64,000 nucleotides of DNA. It comes from Paratinospora sagittata (lineage: Eukaryota > Streptophyta > Magnoliopsida > Ranunculales > Menispermaceae). The stretch spans positions 30,390,150-30,454,149 of the forward strand of contig CM069612.1 in the NCBI GenBank assembly GCA_035771175.1, read 5' to 3'. A program made the position numbers and the translations under genes. The notes under the pieces were generated by a model. The model ran no database searches and had not been told where the DNA came from. It saw nothing but the letters and a program-made list of their open reading frames with translations. This document shows positions 38,212-48,289 of this stretch, piece by piece (positions within the stretch are counted from its first letter, which is position 1; each line of letters starts with the position of its first letter).

Positions 38212-40434
38212 TGTGGCGACCCCGCGCCCCGGACCACCAACCCCGTAGGGAATGGCGTGCGGAATGCCAGGGCGGGACGCCCGGCGTAGGCATCTCCGAC
38301 CACTCCTCAACTCCCGTGAGGTGGTTGAGACCCTACAAGCCTTATCCCAAACAACGATATGATATCAAAAGGTATTAAACAAAACTACCCACCGTATTAA
38401 TCATCCAAGACAAGAGATAATCCATAAAAAAATGAACCATAAATAATAATCATAATCCCTACAGTCCATTAAAATTGACATACTCATAAAGTCCAAATTT
38501 GTGGGTACAAATAAAATCGCCATATGCCCACATAGTCTATCTAACAAGTCCCAACTCACCCATACTACAATGTGGTAAGTGTTATAATTACATAATCCAA
38601 AATATAGTACTTCATAATTTAAAACACAATTCAATCAAAATGCCTCTCAACTCACATCGAGGCCTTGGATTCTCTCACAGGCAAGGCCCTCAAGATATGA
38701 CTACTCCTTTGCCCTTATTCGGGACAGAAGGACCTGAAAGAGGAAAATGAGGGTGAGCTAACGATGCCCAGTGAATAGAATTCAAATATGCTATCAATAC
38801 TCATCAATAAAAACCATGTATGCATGTCAATGTGTAGCATGATTAAAAGCTCATAACATATAGATATCAAACATTTATAATAAGTTCGATGCAAGTAAAA
38901 GTTTATCAATTTGGATCCACATTCCACATGCCTTGGGTTACTAGTACACGTCTATTTCACCGTGCCGTTGATCCCAATCATGTTTATTTGGGTTACTAGT
39001 ACACGTCTATTTCAGCCATGTATATCACTGATTTTGCATCATAGGTTCATTAACAATGGCAACTAGGTCAACATAGTTGACATGCAAGCTATTTGGAAAT
39101 GTTTAAGTTCATATTCTAAATTTAGGTCTAATACAAGCACCTTACCAATTCTTTATTTAATATTCTGTTCAGATGCATTAATCTGCCAATAGAAATACGT
39201 AATCACAAAATCAACCGTACATATTGAATTATGTGAAGAAACAAACCTTCTGTCCAAATATCAGCCCAATCCAACGGTGGACCGAAAAGATATGTATCTT
39301 TGATGAACAAGTATCTAATCAGACAGTTTCTCCTTTCCTGCTGCAAATACCCAAACTCAGATGGCTATATCACACAAAATACTAAACGTATAAACATCTT
39401 CATCATTAAAAATATAGAAATATCTGTTATAAACTACATACCCAAATTTGATATCCATCCAACGGTAGATTGAGGAGATCTACAAGTTTGACCAAAACGG
39501 CACGAGAAACCCAGAAATTCCGACCATCTTTTTTTGAGAGGTTATATCTCTTAGAAAAAGCCTCTAAATACGATCTACACCGTTCATAATGTCGAAATAT
39601 CAGTTTTAGACTACATACCCGAATTGTATAACCATCTAACGGTAGATTTAGGAGATCTATAAGTTTGAGCGAAACGGTGCGAGAAATCCAGACTTTCCGA
39701 CCAGCTTTGTTTGAGAGGTTAGATCTCTTAGACGAAACCTCTGATCAAGATCTCCACCGATCAGAATGAAGAACCATAAGTTACGAACGTGCTGAAAAAG
39801 TTTGAGCTCAATCTGACCGTATATTCCAAAGATCCACCTCTTTGATGGAAACGTCGCAGGGATCTTCCTCCTACAACTCTCTCCTTCCTTCTCTTTTTCT
39901 TTCCTTTCTCTTCTTTTCTTTCTCTCCACTCACCTCTTTCTAGCACTTCCTTGATTCCCTCCTTGATTCTCTCCTTAATTCTCTCCTTGATTCTCTCCTT
40001 GATTCCCTCCACTCATTCTAGCACTTCCTTGAAGAAGAGAAGTGGGCATTGAACACTTGTCCACTTTCATGCACCAACATTCACATGTGTTGGTCTCATA
40101 CTACCCATACCAACCACATGTATTTTAAATGTCCAATCCATTTAATACATCAAAATTTTAATTTCATTTATCCTGTTATTCAATCAATCCTAACCCATAT
40201 CAATTCATGGTTTAATGAGCCCATGCATAAATCATAACATATGCATTATACTTTAATTTAACGTGACTCATATACAATTTATGATACATATATTTATATA
40301 CATTATCAAGCATTAACTATTCAAACAATAAACAATCATCAAACAAACACCAAACATATCAAGACAACACATAGAGTTTGGGCAAAAATGCAATTGTGTT
40401 ATGGGCTAGATGAAATAATTTTCGGGGCGTCACA
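38212..40434 (-). repeat. Gypsy-1 5' LTR with internal deletion
   Basis: Starts TGTGACGCCCC and ends GTCGCCACA on the minus strand, 2223 bp. It lacks about 770 bp present in the 3' LTR. The break at about 39012 joins 'tatttca' to 'gccatg', and both parental points share 'ttca', a microhomology deletion. Confidence 0.88.
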
Positions 40435-40439
40435 AAGGC

Positions 40440-40880
40440 TGAGCCATGTTCAACAATTGTTCTATATTTCCTTTCAACTACCCCATTTTGGTCATGGGTA
40501 TATGGGCAAGAGAAACGATGAACACTGCCTTGAGACTCAACATAGTTCTTGAAAACTATAAACTCACCCGACCCTTAATCTGTTTGAATGGCCTTTAAAG
40601 GATAGCCTAATTGAAGTTCAACTTAAGCTTTAAAAGAGAGGAAAGTCTTGAAAACATCTGATTTGTTTCGTAATAGGTATAGCCAGGTAAATCTTGAGTC
40701 TCCATCCATGAAATGGACATAGTTCTTGTAACCATTTGAAGAACAAGTATGAGCAGGTCCCCATACTTCTGAGTAAACCATTTGGAGAAGTGTTGTATAT
40801 GAAGTAGTAGAAGTGGGAAATGGAAATTTGTGAATCTTACCAAGAAAACAAGCTTGACAGAATGATTGAGTTTTATTCAT
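40440..40880 (-). pseudogene. Copia-1 GAG-pre-integrase and integrase core, right of Gypsy-1
   Basis: The minus-strand frame 40880-40623 reads CQACFLGKIHKFPFP (zinc-binding pre-integrase part), then YSEVWGPA and FMDGDSRFTWLYLL (integrase core start). Frames are broken after 40620 and resume towards the Gypsy-1 junction. Confidence 0.85.
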
Positions 40881-40908
40881 AGTAGGAAGATTAGAAGACT
40901 TTAATTAG

Positions 40909-43221
40909 TATAACACCCCGTATGTACGAGTCAAACTTGTACGTTGACTAATACATATTGTCAGGCATATTTGTCTGCGTATACATATGTACATAACCTT
41001 AAAATAGAGAAAATACAAGTATTGTAGGGCTATTGGTACCCTAGGAGGCTAGTTGTATCATAAAATGCCCAATACTTAGTAAAATTTTGGATTTGAGTGC
41101 AAGAAGTGCGCTTCTATGGCAAACCCGAGAGTAGAATAATTAGGAAAGTTCAGAGAAGCGCGCTCCCCATAGGATTTCCAAAAATTCATTTTCTGGGCAA
41201 GCGAGAAGTGTGTTCTCCAAGGGGAGAAGCACGTTCCTCGGTGGGCCTGACAGTTTTTTAACAAGTCGATGAGGAGGTTGTGCATGTTTTTAACTCCTGT
41301 CTCTACCATTTCACCTCATTTTGAGCTGACTAAACTTAGTGAAATCAAGAGCAACGAAAGGGAAGAGGAAGATTGAGCTTAGAAAGCCAAATCCAAGGTA
41401 AGGATTGCTCATTTTTGGCTCAAAACTCCATTTTTGGATTCCTTTCTTCAAGTTGTGCAACATAAGTGATATTTGCATGTTTTCCACGGCTAGATTGCAA
41501 GCTAGAAAAAGTAGATTGATTCAATGGAGGAAACCATAGGTAAGTGGTTCCTTGTCATTTTGTGATTCGTTTGATGGTTAAAATACTGATTTTTCATGTT
41601 TAGAAATGGAAGTTCCAGAATTGTTGGGTAAGGGTTTTGGAAACCTATTTTCAATGTTGAATTGATATGTTCTAGTGTGTTCTTGATTAAAAATGATATT
41701 ACATGTTTGGGAATTTTGAATTGCAGATAATTGAGGATGATTTGATGAATTTTAAAATGGGGATGAACACAAGTGAGGTGTTTGTGCTGTAACTGCCAAG
41801 AATTGAGAAAATTGGCTTAAGTGTGTACTGTGGACTTAGTAAAAATCTTGTACATTGTGAGTATTTCTATTTTGGTTTTATGTATGGCATTGTAGTATAT
41901 ATAAACCCCTGTTTTATGAAATGTTAGCATGTATGATTGCTATGTTTTGCATTATTTTTTGAATACATGAAATCTTTGATTTGAAGTCTTCAAGGTGTGA
42001 GTGAAGATCATGAAAGTGGTGTCTATTGTAACGATGTGGATGATTTGGATGGAGTGCAATAAATGTACTTTTGATGACTCCTCTAAGATTGCAGCTTGCT
42101 TATGGAACGACATTATTCTCACTGCCAGTTCTTGGCTTGTTGCATTCAAGCTCAACAAAGGATTTTTTATAAATGAATGGACTAGGAATTGGGAATTTTG
42201 TATGTAGTTAATGTTTGGCTTTTGCTTTTGTCAGTGTGCTCTGTTGTGTTGGTGTTGTTGTCTTGTTTTTTCATTTTGTTGTTTTATCTTTGTACTATTG
42301 AGAACTTCTGGTGTTCTTTGATTTTTATTTTTATATGATATTTTGATGTTTCCTCTCAAAATAAAATAAAATATCGAACATACTTAGACTTACCCGATGT
42401 AAGAAAAATATGTGATTAATTTCATTGAGAAAAGTTTGTAGACTAGACCTCGGCATGATCGAGAGGATATATGGATTGATAAGTTGAATTGTCCCTATAA
42501 ATGCATAATGGGGGATATAGATTCACTTACATACCTGAGGGTGATGATTTTGTTATTTACGCATTGTATGATATGTATAGAGTGGCGCAAAACAAAAATG
42601 TACTTAAATGATGTATATCCATTTACATGTGAATTGCATATCGGGTTTATGATATTGATTGACTGTCATGTTTTCTTATTGATGCATATACTAGATTACT
42701 CACTGAGCTTGTTGTAGCTCACCCCACACCATATTTTTTACAGGTGCAGATTACAAAGGCAAGGGCAAGGCTCCAGAGGGTTGATTGAGCTTGTCTGTTT
42801 GCTGATGTGAGTTTGGTGTGTTGAGGGAGTTGGTTTTATATCACTTAATTTTGAATATGTATAAATATATAACACTAAACTATATTTATAATGGTTAGTG
42901 AGTTATATAAATGCCAAGGATATATGTGAATGATATTAGATGATGTATGTGAGATTATAATCATGGTACCGTGTATATAGTGATGCATTTTTGAGACTTG
43001 ATTTATATATAAGTCTTGTGAGAAATATATGGATTGGATACGAGATTAATATAATTCATATGTTGTGATTATGGAATGGTTTGATTATGTGTAGATATTG
43101 TGAATGTTTTGAGGACTATCAGGTATATGTGGAACCTTGTATCGTAGCTAAAATTTGTTGCTTTTAAAGAAGAAAATTATCGCTATTCAACTTAATCGAG
43201 ATCTTGTGTGAGAATGTGACA
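40909..43221 (+). mobile_element. Gypsy-type LTR (~2.3 kb) replacing Copia-1 gag-protease region
   Basis: Begins TATAACACCCCGTATG (a decayed TGTAACACCCCG end) and ends GAATGTGACA. It contains the plant gypsy LTR signature 'gtagctcaccccacaccat...ttacaggtgcag' near 42714-42750, on the plus strand. No 5-bp duplication is found (attag left, ggacc right), and Copia-1 gag and protease are missing. An adjacent deletion is therefore likely. A LINE tail lies within. Confidence 0.65.
41990..42377 (+). mobile_element. 5'-truncated LINE (L1-type) 3' end
   Basis: The frame from about 42001 to 42206 reads WMIWMECNKCTFDD and SSWLVAFKLNKGF...NEWTRNWEF, the usual C-terminal end of plant L1 ORF2. It is followed by a T/G-rich 3' UTR and an A-rich tail (aaaataaaataaaa). 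It is inserted in the LTR at 40909-43221. I could not fix its target duplication. Confidence 0.6.
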
Positions 43222-43298
43222 GGACCAAACTTGGATGAAGATGAAGAACCAATTCCCACCTGCTTGAGACGACGATACAACCATGGAAGATTTGTTAA
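43222..43298 (-). pseudogene. Copia-1 gag start, truncated
   Basis: After the primer site, an ATG at 43284 opens MVVSSSQAGGNW and about 20 residues before the junction with the inserted LTR at 43221. The rest of gag and the protease are absent. Confidence 0.5.
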
Positions 43299-43310
43299 GC
43301 TCTGATATCA
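43299..43310 (-). other. Copia-1 primer-binding site
   Basis: The minus strand reads TGATATCAGAGC, one mismatch from the TGGTATCAGAGC consensus complementary to initiator tRNA-Met, directly after the LTR. Confidence 0.75.
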
Positions 43311-43537
43311 TGCTAAGAGAGAGAGAGAGAAAGATCAAGAAACAAAATGATTCATTAAAGAGAAGAAATTGAAATCTTGATTACATTGTTACATAACTGC
43401 AAAGTCTTTTTATACAAGTTGTTACACAACTAACCAATCATCTAACTACCTAACCATACAACTAATCATAGTAAATACAATAACTAATATCCTAACTATA
43501 TTAACTAACTAACTGATGAGAGGTAGATGTCCTATTA
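43311..43537 (-). repeat. Copia-1 5' LTR
   Basis: A 227-bp repeat, starting TAATAGGACATC and ending CTTAGCA on the minus strand, immediately followed by the primer-binding site. Confidence 0.85.
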
Positions 43538-43542
43538 GTAAG

Positions 43543-44318
43543 AAAGGAGTTTGATATATATAAAGATTAAGTTAGCGTTTAATAACTCTAATTTGAACCT
43601 CTAATTTGTAAATCAGATCTGTAATGGCTTAGAAGTTGGAGTATGCATTAGGAAATGTTTGGAAGTTGGATTTTGAGAAGGAAAATAGAAGTTGGGTATG
43701 AAAAAGGAAAGTATTAGAAGTGAAGGGTAGCATTATTATTTATATCTTTATAGATCTTTATAAATCTTTATGGATATAATCATGTAAGAAATAAAGGAAG
43801 CTACAACTTCATCATAATTCATTGGCTTTGATATGTAGCTTGATGCTAGCAAAATTGGTAAACTAGCTATGATTTTGAGTATGTATTTTGGGTCATTTTA
43901 ACATTTCTATTTGTTATAACCAAGTCTTACCAATCATCATTTATGTGTTAATTAATTATATTATTTCATGGTTATATGATTTTGAAAGTACTATCATATT
44001 AGATGTGTGGCCTTTTGTTTGGATTCCCCAACACATGGTTAGGAGTTGGGACCCTAATAGAGGTAGAAGATGGACACAACGATGGGATGCATGTGAGAAT
44101 CATAAAGAGGATAACGAGAACCATAAACATAGTCCAACCTCCCTCTTATTCAAGGGAGATAAAACACCACTTGTTATATATATAGGGTGGAGTCTCGTCG
44201 AACCTAGCTTGCACCTTAAGGGTGGAAGGTCGGATACACACTAGAAAAGCTAAATCACCCTCTTTAATAGATCTATGAATATGATGTGATGGTCTCTATG
44301 TTAGATTTAGCAATTTCG
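43543..44318. other. Intergenic DNA between copies 2 and 3
   Basis: The first ~200 bp continue the block shared with 16800-16960 (the pre-Copia-1 sequence). The rest is unassigned. An open frame at 43888-44244 (+) has no family resemblance. Confidence 0.5.
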
Positions 44319-44559
44319 GTAGAGTTTTCAACAGTATTGGTAATTTCACAATCTAAAGCAGAATTAACATTGAAACATAAGAACGAACTTTTCTTTACAT
44401 TTCAACAAAATCCAAGACACCCATGATTAAGAAGCTTACAAAGCATGTATTTATAAAATATAAAACAAAATTAATTTAGAATATGGGTGCCAATGTATAT
44501 AGAACAATGCCAAGTTGAAATTTATAGTAAAACCTTAATAGAAACTTCACCTTTGATTG
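44319..44559. repeat. 241-bp direct repeat, left copy
   Basis: Identical in length to 56015-56255 with only three mismatches seen. It directly abuts the 3' LTR end of Gypsy-3 at 44560. Confidence 0.92.
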
Positions 44560-46836
44560 TGTAACCCCCCGATTTCCAAAACTTAATTTTTTTTATAAAA
44601 TAATTAATATTTTAATTTTATCGAGAAAAATCACTGAAAATCGAGATGTTAATCGTATCCGTCTATCTTAACCCATAATCATTATATAGATAGTAAAATT
44701 TACAAAACTATGAGTTTATATTCTTCAAACCAACTTACTGGTTAAGATAAACGAATACCCTTTCATCTTCATACCAAGGACCACATAATTCCACTATACA
44801 AATTTCTATAGTGAATTATGAGGGTACTTGCCCTTGTCCATCCATCATGGGCACAATATTTTAAATACATTCATCAAATAAAATTTAAGTCCAAGACATT
44901 CACACGTGAAATAAATCACAGGGTCTTTACTAACCGTAATAATGTTCATTGCATTTCGATTGTCAATACAATCAGTTTAAATAATAAAAATTTTAAAAAT
45001 CAAATAAAAATATTCAGTCCTATCACCATAGTACTAACAAATTAATTAATCCACCCCTACTACTCTGAACTACTGAACTATGTCACGAACTCGTGATTTT
45101 ATTCTCCTAAGTACCTGCATATGAAAAATAAGGGTGAGCTTGAAAGCCCAATGGGTCATCTAAACAATTCACAACATTATATTATGATACATACACAAGA
45201 ACATTACAAACAAGTTTCACACATTAATCGTTGCAACATTAGATTGTTTGAGTCGAAAATTTTATCACGTTCTAAATCACGTACCTTTAGGAAATCAAAC
45301 TCGAGGTGGCACTACCCAAAAATTAGACCTCGTTGGCGACATTCATCATGAATAACTGCCCCATAATAGACATTGGCGATATTCCTTAGAATAACTGCCC
45401 CACATGTGTAATTCTTATCTTAATTGTGTTCTTTAGTGATGTCACACCATACATACAACCTAAGTATGATATTAATTGTATTCACAAGCCATATTCAAAT
45501 TTCACTACACATAGTATCATGTCACAATGTCAAATATAATAGTATTAACGCATAGATTTTACTATGTCAATATTCTCAAGTCATGTATTTCATCATCAGA
45601 CATTATAATATACAAATGAATTCAATTACCACCTGAATTACATGCATCCAATTATCATTTGATCAGAACAAAAATCATGCTGACACACATATCATCATAG
45701 TTAACAATCACATCATGGTATATATGAAATCAAGTCAAATAAACATGCAAGAGCAATCTAATAATACTATAGACCTAATTAATTTAACATTCCTATCTAT
45801 ATATCAAAATAAAATATTGTGAAGGCATAAAATCATCCCCACCTGTAACGCACGCAATTTGTTCTTGTCTGAATTCCTTGGTGCATAACATACGTCTTCA
45901 ACCATGGTTGAGGCTTTGATTCAGTCGTTAAAATTCCCAATTCCATGCTTCTTGACTTCAACCTTCAATGACTTGACGTACCTAACAACCTCATCAAGAC
46001 AACAACAGTATTCATCTCGCCAGCACAGGCACAATGCCCCTCAGTACCTTCACCATTTTCTTCATTCTCTGCCGTTTATGTTCATTGCTGGAGCCACTAC
46101 TTCTAAAGCTGTTGCAACCAGAGGATGATTTATGTGCAGAAGACAATTTTATCTTCTGGGGTTTTGAACCATAACTGGAACAGGAATCAGGGGAACAACA
46201 GCTTCCAAAGTTGCCAAGTGTTCGTGCCGTGCTGACTTCATCATCATCATCATCATATTCCTCTTCTAATCTCAACATAGCATCTATATCTATTGAAAAT
46301 CTTCTCAGCAGGTAGAGCGATCCAAGCTGCAGCCATAAATGCCGGAGAATGTGGTTCGTCTTCAATCAAATCAATGGTTCACTCCCGCCATCACTTCTTC
46401 GAAGCGATAATTTAGACGATCCGAAACCCTTGTTCACGAGGGATTTATTGCAGAGAAAATGAACTGAAGGTTGATGCTCAAAAGATCTGAATCAAACAGA
46501 TGAAGAAGAACAAATCAAATTAGGTCTTGTCGGCTTAGAAAGAGAAGCCTTGGATTTCTATAGATGGAGAGGGAGAGGCGATATTGCAGGGGAGATTTCA
46601 GGCGATTGGCGATTAGGTTTGCGATTGGGGGATTGGGGTCTGAGGGTTTAGCGCAATTGGGGTTTTGAAAGAGAGAGGCAAGATTGTAGGGCGAGAGGGT
46701 AAGGAGTCATGGCGAGAGTGAATTAGCGAGATTGCGAGAATAATTTCAAAATTGGAAGGTAGATATTTTTCAGAATTTTCAGGGATTACGTTTGAAATTG
46801 GAAAGTAGATTTTTTTTTATTTTTCAAGGGATTACA
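44560..46836 (-). repeat. Gypsy-3 3' LTR
   Basis: Starts TGTAATCCCT at 46836, next to a purine tract (AAGGCGGGAAGAA), and ends CGGGGGGTTACA at 44560. It has the LTR transcript signature (minus GCTCACCCTTATTTTTCATA near 45116-45135). It carries a host-like bHLH gene fragment. There is no second LTR in the window for comparison. Confidence 0.7.
45921..46365 (-). pseudogene. Captured fragment of a SAC51/bHLH143-145-like transcription factor gene
   Basis: The minus-strand frame from 46365 gives an acidic stretch (LEEEYDDDDDEVSTARTLG), a serine-rich part (SSYGSKPQKIKLSS), and a basic plus first helix (NEHKRQRMKKMVKVLRGIVP). After two small frameshifts (near 46018 and 45990) it gives the second helix (LDEVVRYVKSLKVEVKKHG) and a stop at 45921. 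These are the C-terminal features of the plant SAC51/bHLH143-145 group, atypical bHLH factors under thermospermine/uORF control. No intron is visible. Upstream DNA to about 46620 resembles a pyrimidine-rich 5' leader. It could be transduced in the LTR or a processed pseudogene that landed there. The family call is from memory. Confidence 0.65.
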
Positions 46837-46947
46837 TTCTTCCCGCCTTAAAAGAAATTTCGTCCCGAAATTAAAGTATAAGCTTACTTACTTGATGATG
46901 TTCAAATTTTTCCACTGTTGACCAGTTGTATCTCAAAACCTAGAGTG

Positions 46948-47184
46948 TTTTTTGAAATAAGTCAGCATATTTGGCCTTCATTTCACTTTGAGGTTCCCAA
47001 GTGGCTTCTTCAACTCCATGATGCTTCCACAACACTTTAACTAATGGAATGTCTTTGTTCCTCAAACTATGAACTTTCCAATCTAGGATCTTTAAAGGTC
47101 CTTCTTCATAGGTGGCATCAGCTTGTACTTTTACTTCTTTCCAATCGATGGTGTGAGAACGGTCTGGTTCATATTTTCGCAACA
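46948..47184 (-). pseudogene. Gypsy-3 integrase C-terminal tail (left of Gypsy-2)
   Basis: Reads MLRKYEPDRSHTIDW, ATYEEGPLKILDWK and VKVLWKHHGVEEATWEP, the chromodomain-like tail. It is continuous with 52580 onward (NVFHVSML) once Gypsy-2 and one CAACA are removed. Confidence 0.88.
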
Positions 47185-48262
47185 TGTCACGACGCCCCTG
47201 ACGTAGGCTGACGTCATGACCGGCACAATGTACTATACACTGTACATACCCGTATACAGTATACAATACACTGTAAGCCTTCACGTACTCTCACAATTTA
47301 TCCCAAACTTACAGAATTTTTTTTTTTATACAATAAATCAAATTCAATATAGATCTCTATCATCATTTCATTCATTTCACAAATTAAAGTCTCATCTGAT
47401 AAATATCTATGATCATCTCATTTCATCAGATAGTATTACCACACAACCCATCTAGGTGATATTACATATATATATATTGTGTGATAATTATACATATCAA
47501 AATAATAAAATTATGATCTATTTCCTCCATGTATACGTGCACGTACCAGACGAAGGTTCACGTGATTATCACTCACGAATTTTTCCTTTTCCCTTCGACT
47601 CAATACCTGAAATGTTGGAGGAAATGGGGGTGAGCAAACAACAGCTCAGTGAATATAGTTCTTGAGATAGTGGCAAGACTTCTTTAAATTCTCCCACTCG
47701 AGGCAGGATGGCCACTAATGCAGAGATAGGGATGTTGGCTAGTATAAAGCCAGTAAATGTAAAGGACTTAGGCGTTCAGATAGCAGATATTCCTATAGTA
47801 TGTGAGTACCCAGATATTTTTCCAGAGGATTTACCAGGCTTACCACCAGTACGGGAAATTGATTTTCTTATTGAACTGATACCAGCTACAAAGCCTATTT
47901 CAATTCCACCCTATCGAATGGCGCCAAAGGAGTTACAGGAACTCAAGGTGCAATTAGAGGAGTTGATGGCAAAAGGGTTTATTACCCCGAGTATGTCACC
48001 ATGGGGCGCGCCTGTCCTGTTTGTGAAGAAGAAGGATGGCAGCTTGAGGTTATGCATTGATTATAAATCATAATCAAATCCACATTTTTAATTAACCAAC
48101 CCCATAAATTAATCAATGTAATTCAACTCCATCTCATAATTTTATTTATTTACTAATCATACACGCGTATATTTAGCGCATACGTATAAAATACGTGTAT
48201 TATACATCTCGATATACGCGTACTTTAATGTATGTATTTAATTAAAATTACGGGGTGTTACA
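47185..48262 (-). repeat. Gypsy-2 3' LTR, interrupted by an inverted RT fragment
   Basis: The outer part 47185-~47665 carries the LTR start and transcript signature (minus TTTGCTCACCCCCATTTCC near 47619-47637). The inner part ~48062-48262 matches 52388-52579 of the right LTR. Between them is a plus-strand RT fragment instead of about 1.4 kb of LTR. A purine tract lies at 48263-48274 (minus AAGTTGGGGAGA). Confidence 0.75.
47705..48061 (+). pseudogene. Inverted reverse transcriptase N-terminal fragment
   Basis: The plus-strand open frame from 47708 reads [32 protein letters not shown] and [19 protein letters not shown], ending CIDYK, where sequence identical to the LTR interior begins. This is the region just before the RT part found on the minus strand at 50970. 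Confidence 0.85.
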
Positions 48263-48289
48263 ATCTCCCCAACTTTAAAGAATTTCGTC

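Larger units (their letters stand above)
29557..40434 (-). mobile_element. Gypsy-1: chromovirus-like Ty3/gypsy retrotransposon nested in Copia-1
   Basis: Flanked by an exact 5-bp duplication AAGGC (29552-29556 and 40435-40439). The integrated unit begins TG and ends CA on the plus strand. On the minus strand the order is 5' LTR, primer site, gag with zinc knuckle, protease, reverse transcriptase, RNase H, integrase, purine tract, 3' LTR. The integrase tail resembles a chromodomain (VRWQF...VTWKRE), pointing to a chromovirus, possibly the Tekay/Del lineage. Unusually, the left end is not the LTR: a short primer-site sequence, a run of T and a 480-bp palindrome follow the 3' LTR and lie inside the target duplication. 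LTR divergence is only a few percent, so insertion was fairly recent. Confidence 0.9.
25457..43537 (-). mobile_element. Copia-1: Ty1/copia LTR retrotransposon split by nested Gypsy elements
   Basis: The 5' LTR (43311-43537) and 3' LTR (25457-25661) both start TAATAGGACATC on the minus strand. They are bounded by near-identical 5-bp sites, gtaac (25452-25456) and gtaag (43538-43542). An initiator-tRNA-Met-like primer site and a purine tract are present. The pol order, integrase then reverse transcriptase then RNase H, is that of copia elements. Gypsy-1 occupies 29557-40434; removing it and one AAGGC copy restores the integrase reading frame. A further LTR (40909-43221) replaces most of gag and the protease. 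The element is dead. Confidence 0.88.

Noticed and set aside
41990..42377. A small independent gene at 42001-42207
   Set aside because: Residues fit the C-terminal end of plant L1 ORF2 followed by an A-rich tail, so it is a truncated LINE.
43888..44244. 118-codon plus-strand open frame
   Set aside because: No recognisable domain, AT-rich spacer, no paralogous conservation seen in the copy 1/copy 2 spacer.
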